From positions 335,864-399,863 of the forward strand of contig NW_025947367.1 in the NCBI RefSeq assembly GCF_000764305.2: 64,000 nucleotides of DNA. The letters run 5' to 3'. The notes under the pieces were generated by a model. It was given only the letters and a program-made list of their open reading frames with translations, did not search any database and had not been told where the DNA came from. Below are positions 1-12,100 of the stretch, in pieces; the first letter of the stretch is position 1, and each line of letters opens with the position of its first letter. Position numbers and translations under genes: made by a program. This DNA comes from Hyalella azteca. Its lineage: Eukaryota > Arthropoda > Malacostraca > Amphipoda > Hyalellidae.

Positions 1-35
1 ACCATCAGCCGGTGACCGAAGGCAACATCAAAACA

Positions 36-3000
36 ATGGCAGGGGTTGCTACAAAAGTTTCTAATTTAATTAAACGTGAGTTCACACTATATATTTTCAT
101 GGTGATTTTCTAATATTGTGATGAAGCTGTTTTATATTTTTTTTCATTTATGGCGCTACTTGAGTCATTGCCTAGTAAATGGGTGTCAAACAGTCAGAGG
201 CTACCTAGGCATTGAATTTTCTTCAACTTTTTGTTTCAAGTTCTTGAAACCCCAATGACAGTATGACACTAGAGCTGCATAGCAGCTAGACTGAGCTGTC
301 ATGTGTCATGAAGGCAATAGTATTCGTGTTACCTGTTCTAGTAGAGATGATCTATTTTTTGTACAAAGAATTGATTATAGTAATATTTGCTAGTAAAATT
401 TAAACAGCTTTGCAATTTTAATGTGAAATTTGAAAATTTTTCTGTGAATTCTGTCAATTTCATATAAGTCACCACTTGCCTTGGCAGAAACTGTATAAAC
501 CTTTCCATTTATCACTTAAAACTGTATAATACTGGTCAAAAGTCAAAACTAGAATTTGTTGGTTTCAATAACTATTTAATCTAGATTCCAGACTAGTTAC
601 CAACCACAGATTTTTTAGAATTGGTCCATTTTTAATTTCCTCAGCTAATTAAGATTAAAACAAACTTCTTGTGTATGATAATGCTGGCATCCAGGATTGG
701 AATTTTTCTACTTGTTTCTGAAATCTAACGGCTCCAACATGACAAATTTTCAATACATTTGGAATCTCGCGGCTCGATCGTGCACTTTTGTTAACAATTG
801 GATAGGAGGTAATTCATCTGGTGGAAATCTTGCGGTTTCAGAAATGGCGGGAAACCTCTAGTCGCAGCCCTGAAGGCAGATGTTTTCCATGCTTGCTGGC
901 ATCCATGATACTTTACCCATCTACTTATAGGATGCAGAAATGAGTATCTAAAAAGTCTCCCCTTTGACACTAATTTAATAAAGACAGTAAAGTTTTGCAC
1001 AATATGGGTTGTGGACACCATTCACACCAACTTCATTGCCTCAAAGAGACAAAGATGCCTAGGTCCAATTGAAGCAGACAGCATTTGCCAATAAGGCAAT
1101 GAATGTCTATAAATTAGGATCAATATAGCTGATGCAAAATGATTAGTACAGGTGATTGTGCATTACAATCATTACAGCGAACACACGTTAATTGGAATGG
1201 ATGAATGCACTTTCCAATATTTGCAGCCAATGGGCAATGATCAGCATGGAGGACATACAGGCATTCCAATTGTTATGGCTGATGCAAGATGATTGGCATT
1301 GTCAAATGCGCATTACAATTATTGAAAGTAACACAATCAATCAAATCAATTGAGAGATACTGGCAATGACAGCATTGTTGATTGCCCTATTAGTATTTCA
1401 CAGTATGTGACTGATCATGGATGCCAATTCAAGGTCAAGATGAATGATGGAGAGCTTTAAAGACACCAATATCTAGAGCTACATCACACACAAACAAAAG
1501 ACGCCAAAATCTTGAGCAACACTGAGCTACACAAACAGACTACATCATTTGTCTAGTCATCTGAACTATGTGCCATGTGCAACCCAATGGTCTAACCAAA
1601 TGCAACTCAGTGTCACCTAAACCAATTCAATCCAAACCAAGCCAACTTAATTTAACCTTCTCTAATTCATCCCAACCAAATTCAACCTGACCAGATTCAA
1701 TTTAACGAGGCCATTCAAGCCATACCAGCCCAATTCACACCAAGAAAGAACAAAATGTATATATGTTGATAGGGGTGGAATAAAATCAAGTTGAAATATG
1801 ACTACATGCACCAGATGACATTTATAGATAGAAAAAATAACAACCTAAAGACCCACAGAGATACATGATAAAGTAAAATGCTCTGGTTAACCTTAGTGAA
1901 AGGGATGGGGTAGTGTAAGGATTTAGGTATGTAACTTAGTTGAACTTGAGTATTTAGCTAGAAAAACCTATTAGCTGCAATTAATTTGTATTTACCATAT
2001 TTTGTTTTTTGATTTATAATTTGTCATTAATTACTGCCTTATCACCTCAAAAATTGTGGTTACCTTTTGAAAATTCTACATTAAAATCCAACTACGGCTG
2101 AAATTCAGGTTTTAATTTCAATCTTCAATGGCTCTGTGCCTACTATCAAAATTTTTCGTTTGGAAAATCTTTTGTAGATTTTTTTGGCAGTTATTTACCT
2201 AAAAGATTAAAAAAATGATTTTCAGTCCACCATAGTGAATATTTGATGTTTCAGTTGGAGTGGAGGGAGCAGGCCCAAGGCTTGGCACATTCCTGTCCTA
2301 TGCCAAGGTGGAGCTTGTGCCTCCCACTCCCTCAGAGCTTGGAGCTGGAATTGGGGGCCTGGCTAAGCTGGTCAAGTCTGCAACCACGTTGAGCTTCATG
2401 CGCCTCACAGTTAAGGTTAGTTTCTTAGCTTTGTATATCTCTCTTTGTTTATGAATTCCAATTAAAATAGTCAGCAGGTTCATTCTGTTGTTTTTCTTTT
2501 TTATATTCCAAGTTTGTGACCAAAGAATGTTAGGCATAATTGCTTGTTAACTCCTGACTACTCTCATAAGTTGTTTGCTAGATAGCATAAAGAACGTATT
2601 GCAACCAGTTGAAAAAAAATTTTATAACCTGCTTAGCCAACGCATTTATCGTGGTAGTGAAATGTATTTTGGCAGTGAAATGTATTGTGGCTCGTGCAAT
2701 CCTCTAATGCTTCATTGTTTTTTGGACATTGTAACCAAGTGCTTACTAAGCAGTAGTTTTTTTAAGTTCTATGAATAATCTGGACAATTAAGTTTCATGT
2801 GCGCTGTGTAGACAATCTACACAAATAAGTAATCGTGAGTGAGTTGATGCAGCACCGAAAAAGTCTTGGACTCTTCAGTACCGTCAACTGGGGTGACTTC
2901 GGCCGCGTTTTTTTTTTTTTTGTTTTGCAAACAAACGCGGGGTCATAAACGATGGCCAAAGTCACTCTGGCGTTTATGACCTCGTTTACGACCCTGGCGT

Positions 3001-3834
3001 TTATGACCCCGGCGTTTACGACCCCGCTTTAGTTTGCAAAACAAAATAAAAAACGCGGCCGAAATTACCCAGGCAGCCGAAGTCACCCCAATTGATGGTA
3101 ATGAAATGAGCAAAAGCAACGATATTTTTCAATTTCAAACACTTCACTGTAAACACTTCCTCTGGATTTTTAAGGTTATTACACTAGAATTTGATGAACG
3201 ATATTCAAGAAAGACGAGATATAAATTTTTTATAATTACCTAGTGTGCAAAATGCAGTTAGATAGACATAAGTTGAGATAGACAGTTAGATAGACAGCTT
3301 CGAGTAATGTAGTTTCGGTGTGCAATTATCCAATGAGGAAAGGGACGTAATAATGCCTGATTTTATTTACCCAATGAACTTCTCCGGACCTTGTATAAAC
3401 ACTAATTTTGATGTCCGCATTTGTGACTACATAACACAGATCAGCAACAGGACAGAACTTCAATGAGATAGTGTTTGACAATATGAATAACTCCTAACAC
3501 GTTTGAAGTGGAATTAATTTTCTGGACGACAGGCGCTGTTGAAATTTATGGTTACTATTGCACTGATATAAAAAATTAGGCGCTACATTACATTGAAATA
3601 AATTCTTAAGGTGAAGTCGGTCCACGCAAAATTCAGTAGAATAAGTTCTCCTGCATTAAGATCGGCCAGACGTCAGTCAGCGAAACTTCCCCATTAATTC
3701 AAGTGATATGATACTATGACATATTTCTTGCGCAGGAGGCTTGGGTGAACACTCTGGTCGCCACTGAAGTCGCTTGCTGGTTCTTCGTCGGCGAGTGCAT
3801 TGGCAAAGGATCCATCATTGGCTACCAAGTTTGA
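36..3834 (+). CDS. ATP5MG: ATP synthase subunit g, mitochondrial (3 exons)
   Basis: Subunit g is a small inner-membrane protein of the F1Fo-ATP synthase Fo sector, involved in dimerisation and cristae shape. Exons are 36-75, 2255-2415 and 3736-3834. All junctions are GT..AG and the phases agree (1, then 0), giving 99 residues against about 103 in mammals. The family core is plain: residues of exon 2 include PRLGTF, then YAKVELVPPTPSE, and the exon ends with RLTVK. The last exon is the C-terminal membrane helix (about residues 73-90) with a GxxxG dimerisation motif at G86-G90, ending IIGYQV. The start is the first ATG of exon 1, preceded by AAACA, and it gives a family-like N terminus. The promoter lies left of the window. 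Intron 1 (76-2254) holds a dispersed repeat with an insertion; intron 2 (2416-3735) holds a TA-flanked inverted-repeat element. Identification is by recognition of the conserved core. Confidence 0.95.
590..990. repeat. Dispersed repeat in ATP5MG intron 1, also present at 28340-28520
   Basis: Segments 595-693 and 895-960 (ACAGATTTTTTAGAAT, ATAATGCTGG, ATCCATGATACTTT, CTACTTATA) reappear, less the middle part, at about 28345-28510 inside a 477-bp element. A short piece (AGTCTAAAAAGTCTC) also occurs near 16567. This looks like old transposon DNA. No coding capacity is seen. The copy here is split by the 201-bp insertion listed next. Confidence 0.6.
694..894. mobile_element. 201-bp insertion flanked by an 11-bp direct repeat
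   Basis: GCTGGCATCCA occurs at 683-693 and again at 895-905. The uninterrupted homologue near 28430 reads GCTGGTATCCATGATACT, so 694-894 looks like an insertion that duplicated its target. The inside holds CpG-rich patches, no convincing terminal inverted repeats and no clear A-tail. The class of element is unknown. Confidence 0.5.
1127..1345. repeat. Diverged direct duplication in ATP5MG intron 1
   Basis: A block around 1127-1190 (GCTGATGCAAAATGATT, GCATTACAATCATT) recurs in diverged form at 1276-1340 (GCTGATGCAAGATGATT, GCATTACAATTATT). It is followed at about 1600-1740 by a degenerate AACCAATTC-type low-complexity tract. The rest of the intron (1750-2254) shows nothing I can identify. Confidence 0.45.
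2881..3098. mobile_element. TA-flanked inverted-repeat element E1 (218 bp) in ATP5MG intron 2
   Basis: The element begins CCGTCAACTGGGGTGACTT directly after TA (2879-2880). It ends with the inverse, AAGTCACCCCAATTGATGG, directly before TA (3099-3100), so a TA target-site duplication is likely. The next block, CGGCCGCG, is mirrored near 3052-3060. The centre carries repeats of CGTTTATGACC / CGTTTACGACC and their inverse, so the whole unit can fold back. It is non-coding and related to the elements at 15558, 17111, 23058 and 36134 by its outer terminus. Confidence 0.7.
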
Positions 3835-6118
3835 ATGCGGTAGCATTTGTCGAAATCAAGAATGTAACATATATAATACAGAGTTTTCATACTTAATGAT
3901 GTCCGTGTATATTTCACGCCGTAACAGAATTGAGAAGTGTAACATCAATGTCCTATAATTGAAAGCCTAAATTGTGTTGGGATCAAATGACTCAACATGT
4001 ACACTTGTCAACAGTTTACTGCACGATTAGTTAATAGTTGCATAATCTGAACATATGCGATGGCATGAATGAGAAAATGGCCATGATTGCCAGCTTCTGA
4101 GTCGAATTACACTCCTGCAAGATGGCGACAGACGAGAGGGAGGAAACAAAACGAACGCCTCGAGACAATACAGTGCAGGAATGTGTCGCGCTGTAGCACC
4201 GCGCAACATTGCGTTTGGCTGAGACGACCGTACCGAGCTCGTTGCTCCACAAGGGCATTTATACATTATGCACAATTTTTACAGCGCGTTTTAAGCGGAG
4301 CCCGGAGCTCGTAGTTCAGTCAGTTTATCTTCGAGATGCAAAGAATATTAGTGGTAATCTGAACTAAGACAAACGTGCTTCATCACAAATTAGGATAAGC
4401 GGTCAGAAAATACATGGGCAGATAGCTCTATAGCCGTTTTTTTCTACTCGAAACTTAAAAAAATACGAAGGAAAAAAATCAACTACAATAAGATCTAATA
4501 ACTTCGAGCTGCATCACAGGTGCGTAATATTGTAAGAGGTGAAATCCTGTAAACTCGGTTCGCCTTAATCGCTCATCAATCTCTTTCAAACTTAATGCCT
4601 TTCATATCACAAGCTGTGTATCACCGAGTTTATCCTCACGAACTTTCAAAAAACGACTAGTGAAGAAAATCGGTACTACTCAATTTGATGATCGCAAAAT
4701 AGTACCGGTAATACAATCATGAGGCCAGATCTGGTACGTAGGCAAAGTCGAGCGAGGAAATGGCCGTCACAAAGAATCATAACGTATATTTCCATAAAAG
4801 CCAAACTTAAATCGCAAGATCCTCTATATTCAATTCTAGCATCGACAATCAATATTAAGCTATCAACAATCGTCGTCTGAAATAGCGCAAATGCAATCAA
4901 CAATAGATCCTGTCACATGCATACAGATCTGTTAATTACATCCGCGTTTCAAGTGTAGATGCGCTAAGATATTCAAAGTATATACATTATGTCATGAACG
5001 AGCAGGCTAGTATATAAGCATATAACTACGGGACATTCTGCCGTAATGGTATGCGGTAATATCGTTAATAATGAAAGGTCTTCAGAACGTAGGAATATTA
5101 TCTACGAAAAAGACTCGTTTAAATGATTGATTAAATTCTGCAGATATTGAATCAAAAGTAAAATAAATGTTAAAGGAAATATAAAAATGCACGATCTTCA
5201 TATCTATATAAATGCCAAGTACTATTTATAGGCGCACATGTTCAAAAACGATCGATATAATTTAGAAAAAATTATATTAATCAGTGATTTTTTGAAAGAT
5301 AGACATGCAGAATCATTGTGGTCTGATGCAAATAAGAGGACACATTGTGCTAGTATGTTGGGCAATATGTCGGTAAACATTCATTAGGAAAACAGCATAC
5401 CGGCTACGGAATGACGAGCTCAGCCGTGCAGGCGACTAGAAAATATCGAGCCGACGCCTACTTTAAAGTGGCCGTATAAACGGCATGGCTACTCAACAAG
5501 TGCGGCCAATCAACGTAGTAAGGAAAAAATCGCACATATATAGTAACTTCCATTAACTGACTTCATCACATTAGATAATAGAACCTCTAGAGGCCCATAG
5601 AATCACATAACTTATACTTGAATGAAGCAGGGAACTTGTATTGCAAGGGATATGAAATTGCTGTAAAATGAACAATATCTTTTCACCGATCTAAAACACT
5701 TAATCATCATAAAGGCTGCCGCTTAAATCAACGAAATTAACACAAGGAAAGCGAAATAATTAATCAGAATGGTCCCGATAAAAAAAAATCAGTGAACTTT
5801 CCTCAACGTTGGCTGATCTTTTTAGAACAAATTAGACGAGCACAAATAGAATATATCCACATCCAAGAATAAGCTCATCCACAAAGGGGAGGCCACAAAT
5901 CAAAGCCAAGGCCTATTTTAATATGTCACATAAATGGCATTAATCATGCTTAACCTACTAAAAAACTAACTGAAATTTACTCGAAAGTTGCGTTCGAAAG
6001 GATATGAGGAAAAACAAATCTCGAATGTCATGTATATCCAAAAATAAAATCAGAAAACATTCCTAATAATCCTTGAGCGTGAAACAAAGATACTACGTCA
6101 GAAGAAGGAACAGGAGCA
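3835..6118. other. Convergent intergenic spacer between ATP5MG and TOMM70
   Basis: The two genes converge here, so both 3' UTRs must lie inside. No canonical AATAAA was found close to either stop codon; ATP5MG is followed by weak variants such as ATATAATAC near 3870. The patch 4085-4320 is richer in CpG than its surroundings. It holds a short open frame at 4122-4196 (24 codons, starting MATDEREETK) behind a good start context, with no splice donor or homology that I can recognise. The rest (4330-6110) looks like single-copy AT-rich DNA. Confidence 0.5.
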
Positions 6119-9100
6119 CTAGAACTGTGAGGGGCTGGGCAAGGTGATGCCGAGCCTCTGCACCACCTTGATCTGCGCCACAGCCGCGTCCCTCAGCGCG
6201 CAGTAGTGAGCCGCCTCCTGCAGACTCTTGGCCAGTGGGATCGCTCGGTTGAATAGCTCAACGCCGTCCTGCAGGTTCCCACTACAACAATAAAGCCTAA
6301 TTAGAAGCAATCCGCTACAATAAATTAAGCTGATATACGGTACATTTAATGGGAAAGAAGCATTAACTGGTGGCACTGTACAGAAAACAATGGCAAAATC
6401 TGAACCGTAGAAGAGATGGAATGACAACTGCAGGTAGAATTAAATAGGAATAAATTAATTCGAAATAGAAATGAGTGCAATGACACTGGAATAATAGGCT
6501 AGACATTAAGTTATAAAAGAATAAAATGAATGATGTAACAACGTTAAATTGTAGAAACAACATACAGCTTTAGTGACTGCTTTACATTTCAACTTTAATT
6601 TTCATTCGACCAAACAGAGCCAATTTTAACAAATTTATATTCAGTTGACTGAGTGAACAGCAATTTATAATCATGGAGCGGTAAGCAAACGAAGAATCTA
6701 TTACCCCAAAATATTAACTTTACATAGAGTAAAGGTTTTCGTGTCGAAAATTCAATACTTCCAGTACTTTCTTCTTTTAAATTAAAATGAGAGGTGAAAG
6801 CTATGAATGAGTTAATGCGAATTCAACCAAATTCATAATTAACTGATCATGCAGAAGATGGACTACGATTGCAATTACGCCAGTGCGTTTTCAAGCGAGT
6901 GACAACGAAGGCTCATGTCTCCTCCTTACTAGGAACCATTGGAATAAATCTCATTTTGCAAACAGACTATCGGTATCACGGCAAAGATTATTTAATCTCT
7001 CTATAAGAAGCATGGTTTGTAGCACTTACGTTTGAACGTGAATAGTAGCGAGGTTTTCTAGCGCCAGCTCGCACATGGGGTCCACTTCAAGAGCTTTCCT
7101 AATGAGCTTCTTAGCGCCGTCCAGGTCACTCTTCCACTGCACCTGCAGCATGGCGCGGTACACAATGCCTAGTGGGTTCTCCGGCTCGTTGGCAAGCAGG
7201 GTTGTGAACTGATCCTCTGCTTTGCTGTATTCCTCCTCGTCGATGTAGATCTGAAAACAACATGTGTAAATTCTACCTGCATCTCGGCGTACATCTTAAC
7301 CAACGTACCTACAGGATATTTGATAACTCAAGGCGGCTATTATTCTAAGGACGAAAATAATGCATGGTTACACGATGCTTAAACGTTACTTGATGAAGAA
7401 CTGAGGTGCAAAGCATCCAACAAGTATGTCTTGACTGCGTAAATAGAAGAATTCACTACATTCAATCAACTATTCATGAGTGTATTTTAGAGGACACACA
7501 CCTCAAGTTACACTTCCCCCGCACTTATTTGATCCTTGGCGCTTAACTGGCAGTGGACTTGAAGAAATGTAATCCGATAACATAGTCCGTAGTTTTAAGC
7601 TTTTCCGTCAGAGCAACAATGATGTCGAAATACTACCTTACAATTCGAACATTCGTAGGGAATGTAAGCTCAATGTAGGTAAAAAATAGAAAAAAACTTT
7701 TAAAACCCGTTTTCTTACGGACAAAATAGAAAAACATTTACTCTTACATAACATTACATAGCATTTTACATAACTTAAATGTTATGTAAGAGTAAATGTT
7801 TTTCTTTTTTGTCCGTTAAGAAAACATGGTTTTTAAAAGTTTTTTTATTTGTTTTATTTTATTATTTTTAGTTTTGTAAAAAGCAGAAAAAAGTTGTTTT
7901 TAAAAATATTTTTATATTTATTTATTTTCTACTTTTTAGTTAGCAGTTTTAGCAATTCAAATCAATTTCCAGGGTTGGCACGTGTGGATGTTTGAGAAAA
8001 AACTCAATTCCAAACAGTGAAGTTTTAGTGTTTTTTTTTTGTTTTTTTTTTACAAATTAAAAAAAATTTTAATTATTATTTCTGATGATCAAATCTTTAA
8101 TTGTTAGGCAGCATAAGCATGCATGCCAAATTTCAACTTACTAGGATGTTTAGAAGTGCTCTAAATACGGTTTGAATTTTTGATGACAGACAGACAGGTA
8201 AAAAAGGCTTCAGCATCAACTTAAGGCACTGAGCTCTTGCGGTAACTCACATTAGGTAAAGGTAGCATTAATGTGTCTGTTAACAAAGATATACAAACAT
8301 TTCGATCACGCGTAGAAGTGAACACTTGAAAAATGAAAGTGCACACATCCAGGAGTCCCCGTTACCTGGGCGAGCAGGAGATAGAGTTCAGTGCACTTAG
8401 GGAACCTGGTCCTGGCCTTCTCGAACTCGGCGATGACTTTCTTGGCCTCAGAAAGGTCATGTTTATAACACGCATGCCTGCACAGGGAGCCTTGCATCAA
8501 TGCAACTTCTCACTGTTAAGTATTCACTATCCTATCAGTAAAATACAATGCAGCATATATGTTACTTACAGTTCAGAGAAGATTTTCAACAATTCGAAGT
8601 AAACAGCAACTACTTGAATGGCAAATATTGCAAAAGATAGAAAATTTATGGATTTTTAAATTAATGATTTCTGAATGAATATTATTGATTTTAGCCTACA
8701 AAATGAACCGCAAAACTTTTTTTCAGAAATAGAAAGTTAATCAATATTTCTTCACTAAGGAGTTTCAATATTAGTGTGGGACACGATCCATAAAAATTAA
8801 TTTAAAATCTCAACTAAATCATGTAATCTACAATCCGAAATTCGCGAAACAATCGAAGGCAACAGCCAATGGAAGCGTTAAACATGCAATACTAAATTCA
8901 ACGAAGACATATAACTTTATGCGAAATTATTAGAGCTAAGAGTTGAAAATTTCAGCATGGTTTCTGCACCAATGGGCCGGGTGGCGGTTATTACCTGTAG
9001 TCCGTGTGAAGTTTCTGGATGAAACCTATGGCAAAGTCAGGCGCAAGCTCGACGACCTTATTGAAGTTCTCGATGGCTGCATCAATATTGCTCAACATCA

Positions 9101-12100
9101 GGAACATCTGCGTGTGAAGGTCACAAATTTGAAACCAAATATTGCGACGAACGACGACGTTGTTTGCTTGCACACGTTCCTTGATGTCCTTCAAACAAGG
9201 CTTATATTCACGCACAGAATTTTCCCGTGAAAAGTGCAACTAATGTTTATTCACCAGGCATAAACGGTTATATGGTTTTTAGGTTAAAGACTAAAGCAGT
9301 TGCGAAAGATCGAATACATGACATAGATATATTATTTACCTGTCCCCTCTGATGGTAGACATCAGGATTTTTGTCATCAATATTGAGGGCTCGGTTGTAG
9401 ATGACGAGAGCCTCGTCGCTGTTGTTGAATGCCACCTCCATGCTCCCGAGCTTTGCAAGAGCCACGGTCCTGAACTGCGAACAAATGTAAGAGTCAAATG
9501 ACTTACTCTCTTACATAGTACACCATTGTAATCACATAATACTATGTATGAAAGTAATTTGGAGTGTTCAAGTCAAAATTCAAAATTAGGCGAATGCTTA
9601 CGGTATTTCTTCCATTGGAAGCTCTAACCTGCTTTCTTGACTACAAATGGAGGAAGTTTATTGGCTGGAAAATATTGAAACACAGCCATGATTAATGATG
9701 CTCTCAAGAAATGTTTAAATAAAACACAAGCATGAATCTCACCTCGGACGGAACAGACTCCATAGCAGCAATTTCATTGAAGTCCTTCTTCGCGTTGTCC
9801 CTGTCTAGCATGAGGACATACATGGAGCCCCTGAGCAGCAGTGCGCGTGCCCTGTACGGCGACAGAGGGTTGGCGAGCTCGTTGCTGCAGCACTCGAGGA
9901 TTTGGTCGTAGCGCTCCTCCCGCATGTGCTGAACAGCACGCAGATACCCGCTGACGAGACAAGCAGGGAAAACAGTTAATTTATTGTCTCTGGATCTAAA
10001 AACTTTGGGACCGATCTGCTGACACTGAGAATAGTAGTTAGAATAATTCATTATTTCTGGCAGCAAATTCTCCATATATTTCTTGTTCAGAGTGAGAATA
10101 TCGTTGGCTCCTTGCTGACAAACTGGATAAATTTTTCGAGTCTAAGCTAGCATTGTAACCTTGTTTGATGCGTAGTTATAGATCACACAGCAGGATACAA
10201 ATCAGCTGTCTAGTTAAAAAATGTTAACGTTGGTCGTTGTATGAAGAAATAAGATGATGATTATCAGGTGATATTATTTTGTTCAAGTAACCAGTGATAA
10301 AATCTGGCATATAGCTATTAAAGGAATATTAATAGGTACATATACTGTATGAATATCAGGCACAAATTGAAAATGATTTAAAATAATTTTGAATCCTTAG
10401 CAAACTAACTGGTCGAAGTCACATTATTTACACAAGTTAGACAATTTGTTTCACATGTTAATATAAGAGAAAGTAATTTATGGCGGCCACATTATTTCGT
10501 CAATTGCTGAGCATCTGATGAGCCTGACTTGCAATTTTGGACTTCCTAAACTTTCAGAAGGTATGAACAGGAAAAAATCATCTCCAAGCTATTGCCAACT
10601 GCTGATACCAGGCAATGAGGTATTTGGAAAAAATAAGTCCTAACTCATCTGGATCCTTCTCATTTAAATGTTTATAAAAGATCATGGTTGAAAAACGTTA
10701 AAAATAATTTCTCATTACCTCATTAGAATTCTGCTGAGAAAATTCACCAACTAATCTTAGAGCTTGTACCAAAATTTAATTGTAGTTCTTGCTCCCTTTT
10801 TTATCTTGTCTTTATGATGTCTCATTAGTAAAACCCATGAAAATAATCTAGATCGGTCAATGTAGTTCAGCAAAGTAAATGCTACTTTTCACAGCAGCTG
10901 ATGAATCAATAAGTGCAATGACAAAAAAGTATAGGTACATGCTCATATGCAGGAATTGCTCTTAGAGAAGCGTGTCTTTCTTGAACATAAACTTGCAGAT
11001 TTGACACCTTTTATACTTTGTGCAATGATAATCCAAAACTTCATTTTACTCATTTGATCTATAACGCACTAAGCTTGTCAGTACAACAAAAGCAAGTTCG
11101 AGTAGTCCATTTGATTATTTCAAAAAGATAGCTTAATCTAGCATGGCTGGAGATACCCAATTCCTGAGATTAGAGAATCCTGTTACATCAAACTATTTTA
11201 TTCTGAAACTAGCTGCTAATTTTCAATCTAACCATATATTAAGAGGATAATGACCCTTTCAAGCACCCAACTATGATAGAATCAGGGTTCGTACCGGTTT
11301 TTAGAAAAAAAATTCCATGACTCTCCATGACCATCAATATAATTTTCCAAGACTTGTATACGACAGGTTTAGCATGACTGAAAGACTAACCGTGCATATT
11401 CTATCATCTCCTACAGTTGACAAATAGCAAACGTGTAAATGCATAGCTCTTCAAATGTGGCATGGCTCTTCAATGCTGCTTCCCCCATATTTGACACATA
11501 TTTCCCCCATATTTCAGGCACAATGTACCTGATATTGCCACACCTTCATGCTTTGGATGGCGAGCAAGCCAGTCACGATAAGCTTCTATTTTTAATCACA
11601 AGTCGTGAAATTTACACTTTCCAGGAATGGTGATGTAGAAATTGCACGCTGAAGATAGAACGCTGCAACTACAGATCAAAATGTTGTCCAATGCAACTGA
11701 GCTCGGTGACCAAGCTCAAGTGATTGGAGAACCAATCACAACGTACCTAGGAAACAAATTACTGCACTAACAGTTTAACATACAGATCAAAGAAAAACAC
11801 TTCCTTTTTTCTTCTTTAATTTGCAAATTTCATGACTTTCCATAACCTAAAATGTGCTTCAATGACTTTCCCGGCCTGGAAAATGAAAAATCAAATTCCA
11901 TGACTTTCCATATTTTCCATGACCGCTACCTATGAACCCTGTAGAATTCTCTGTTAAATACCATTTCGATAGTTGTAGGATGAGCAAATATTGGCAGATG
12001 GGAATGTTCCCATGAAGAATACAAGACTTGCTTGTAAGTTTTGTGCTGCACTGAGACCAATTAAAATTTCCATTATATGAATAATTGAATTCAACCAAAG

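Noticed and set aside
8333..9230. Open frames on + at 8333-8602 and 8943-9230
   Set aside because: They are antisense to Tom70 exons 7 and 8, which are supported by homology and splice phase.
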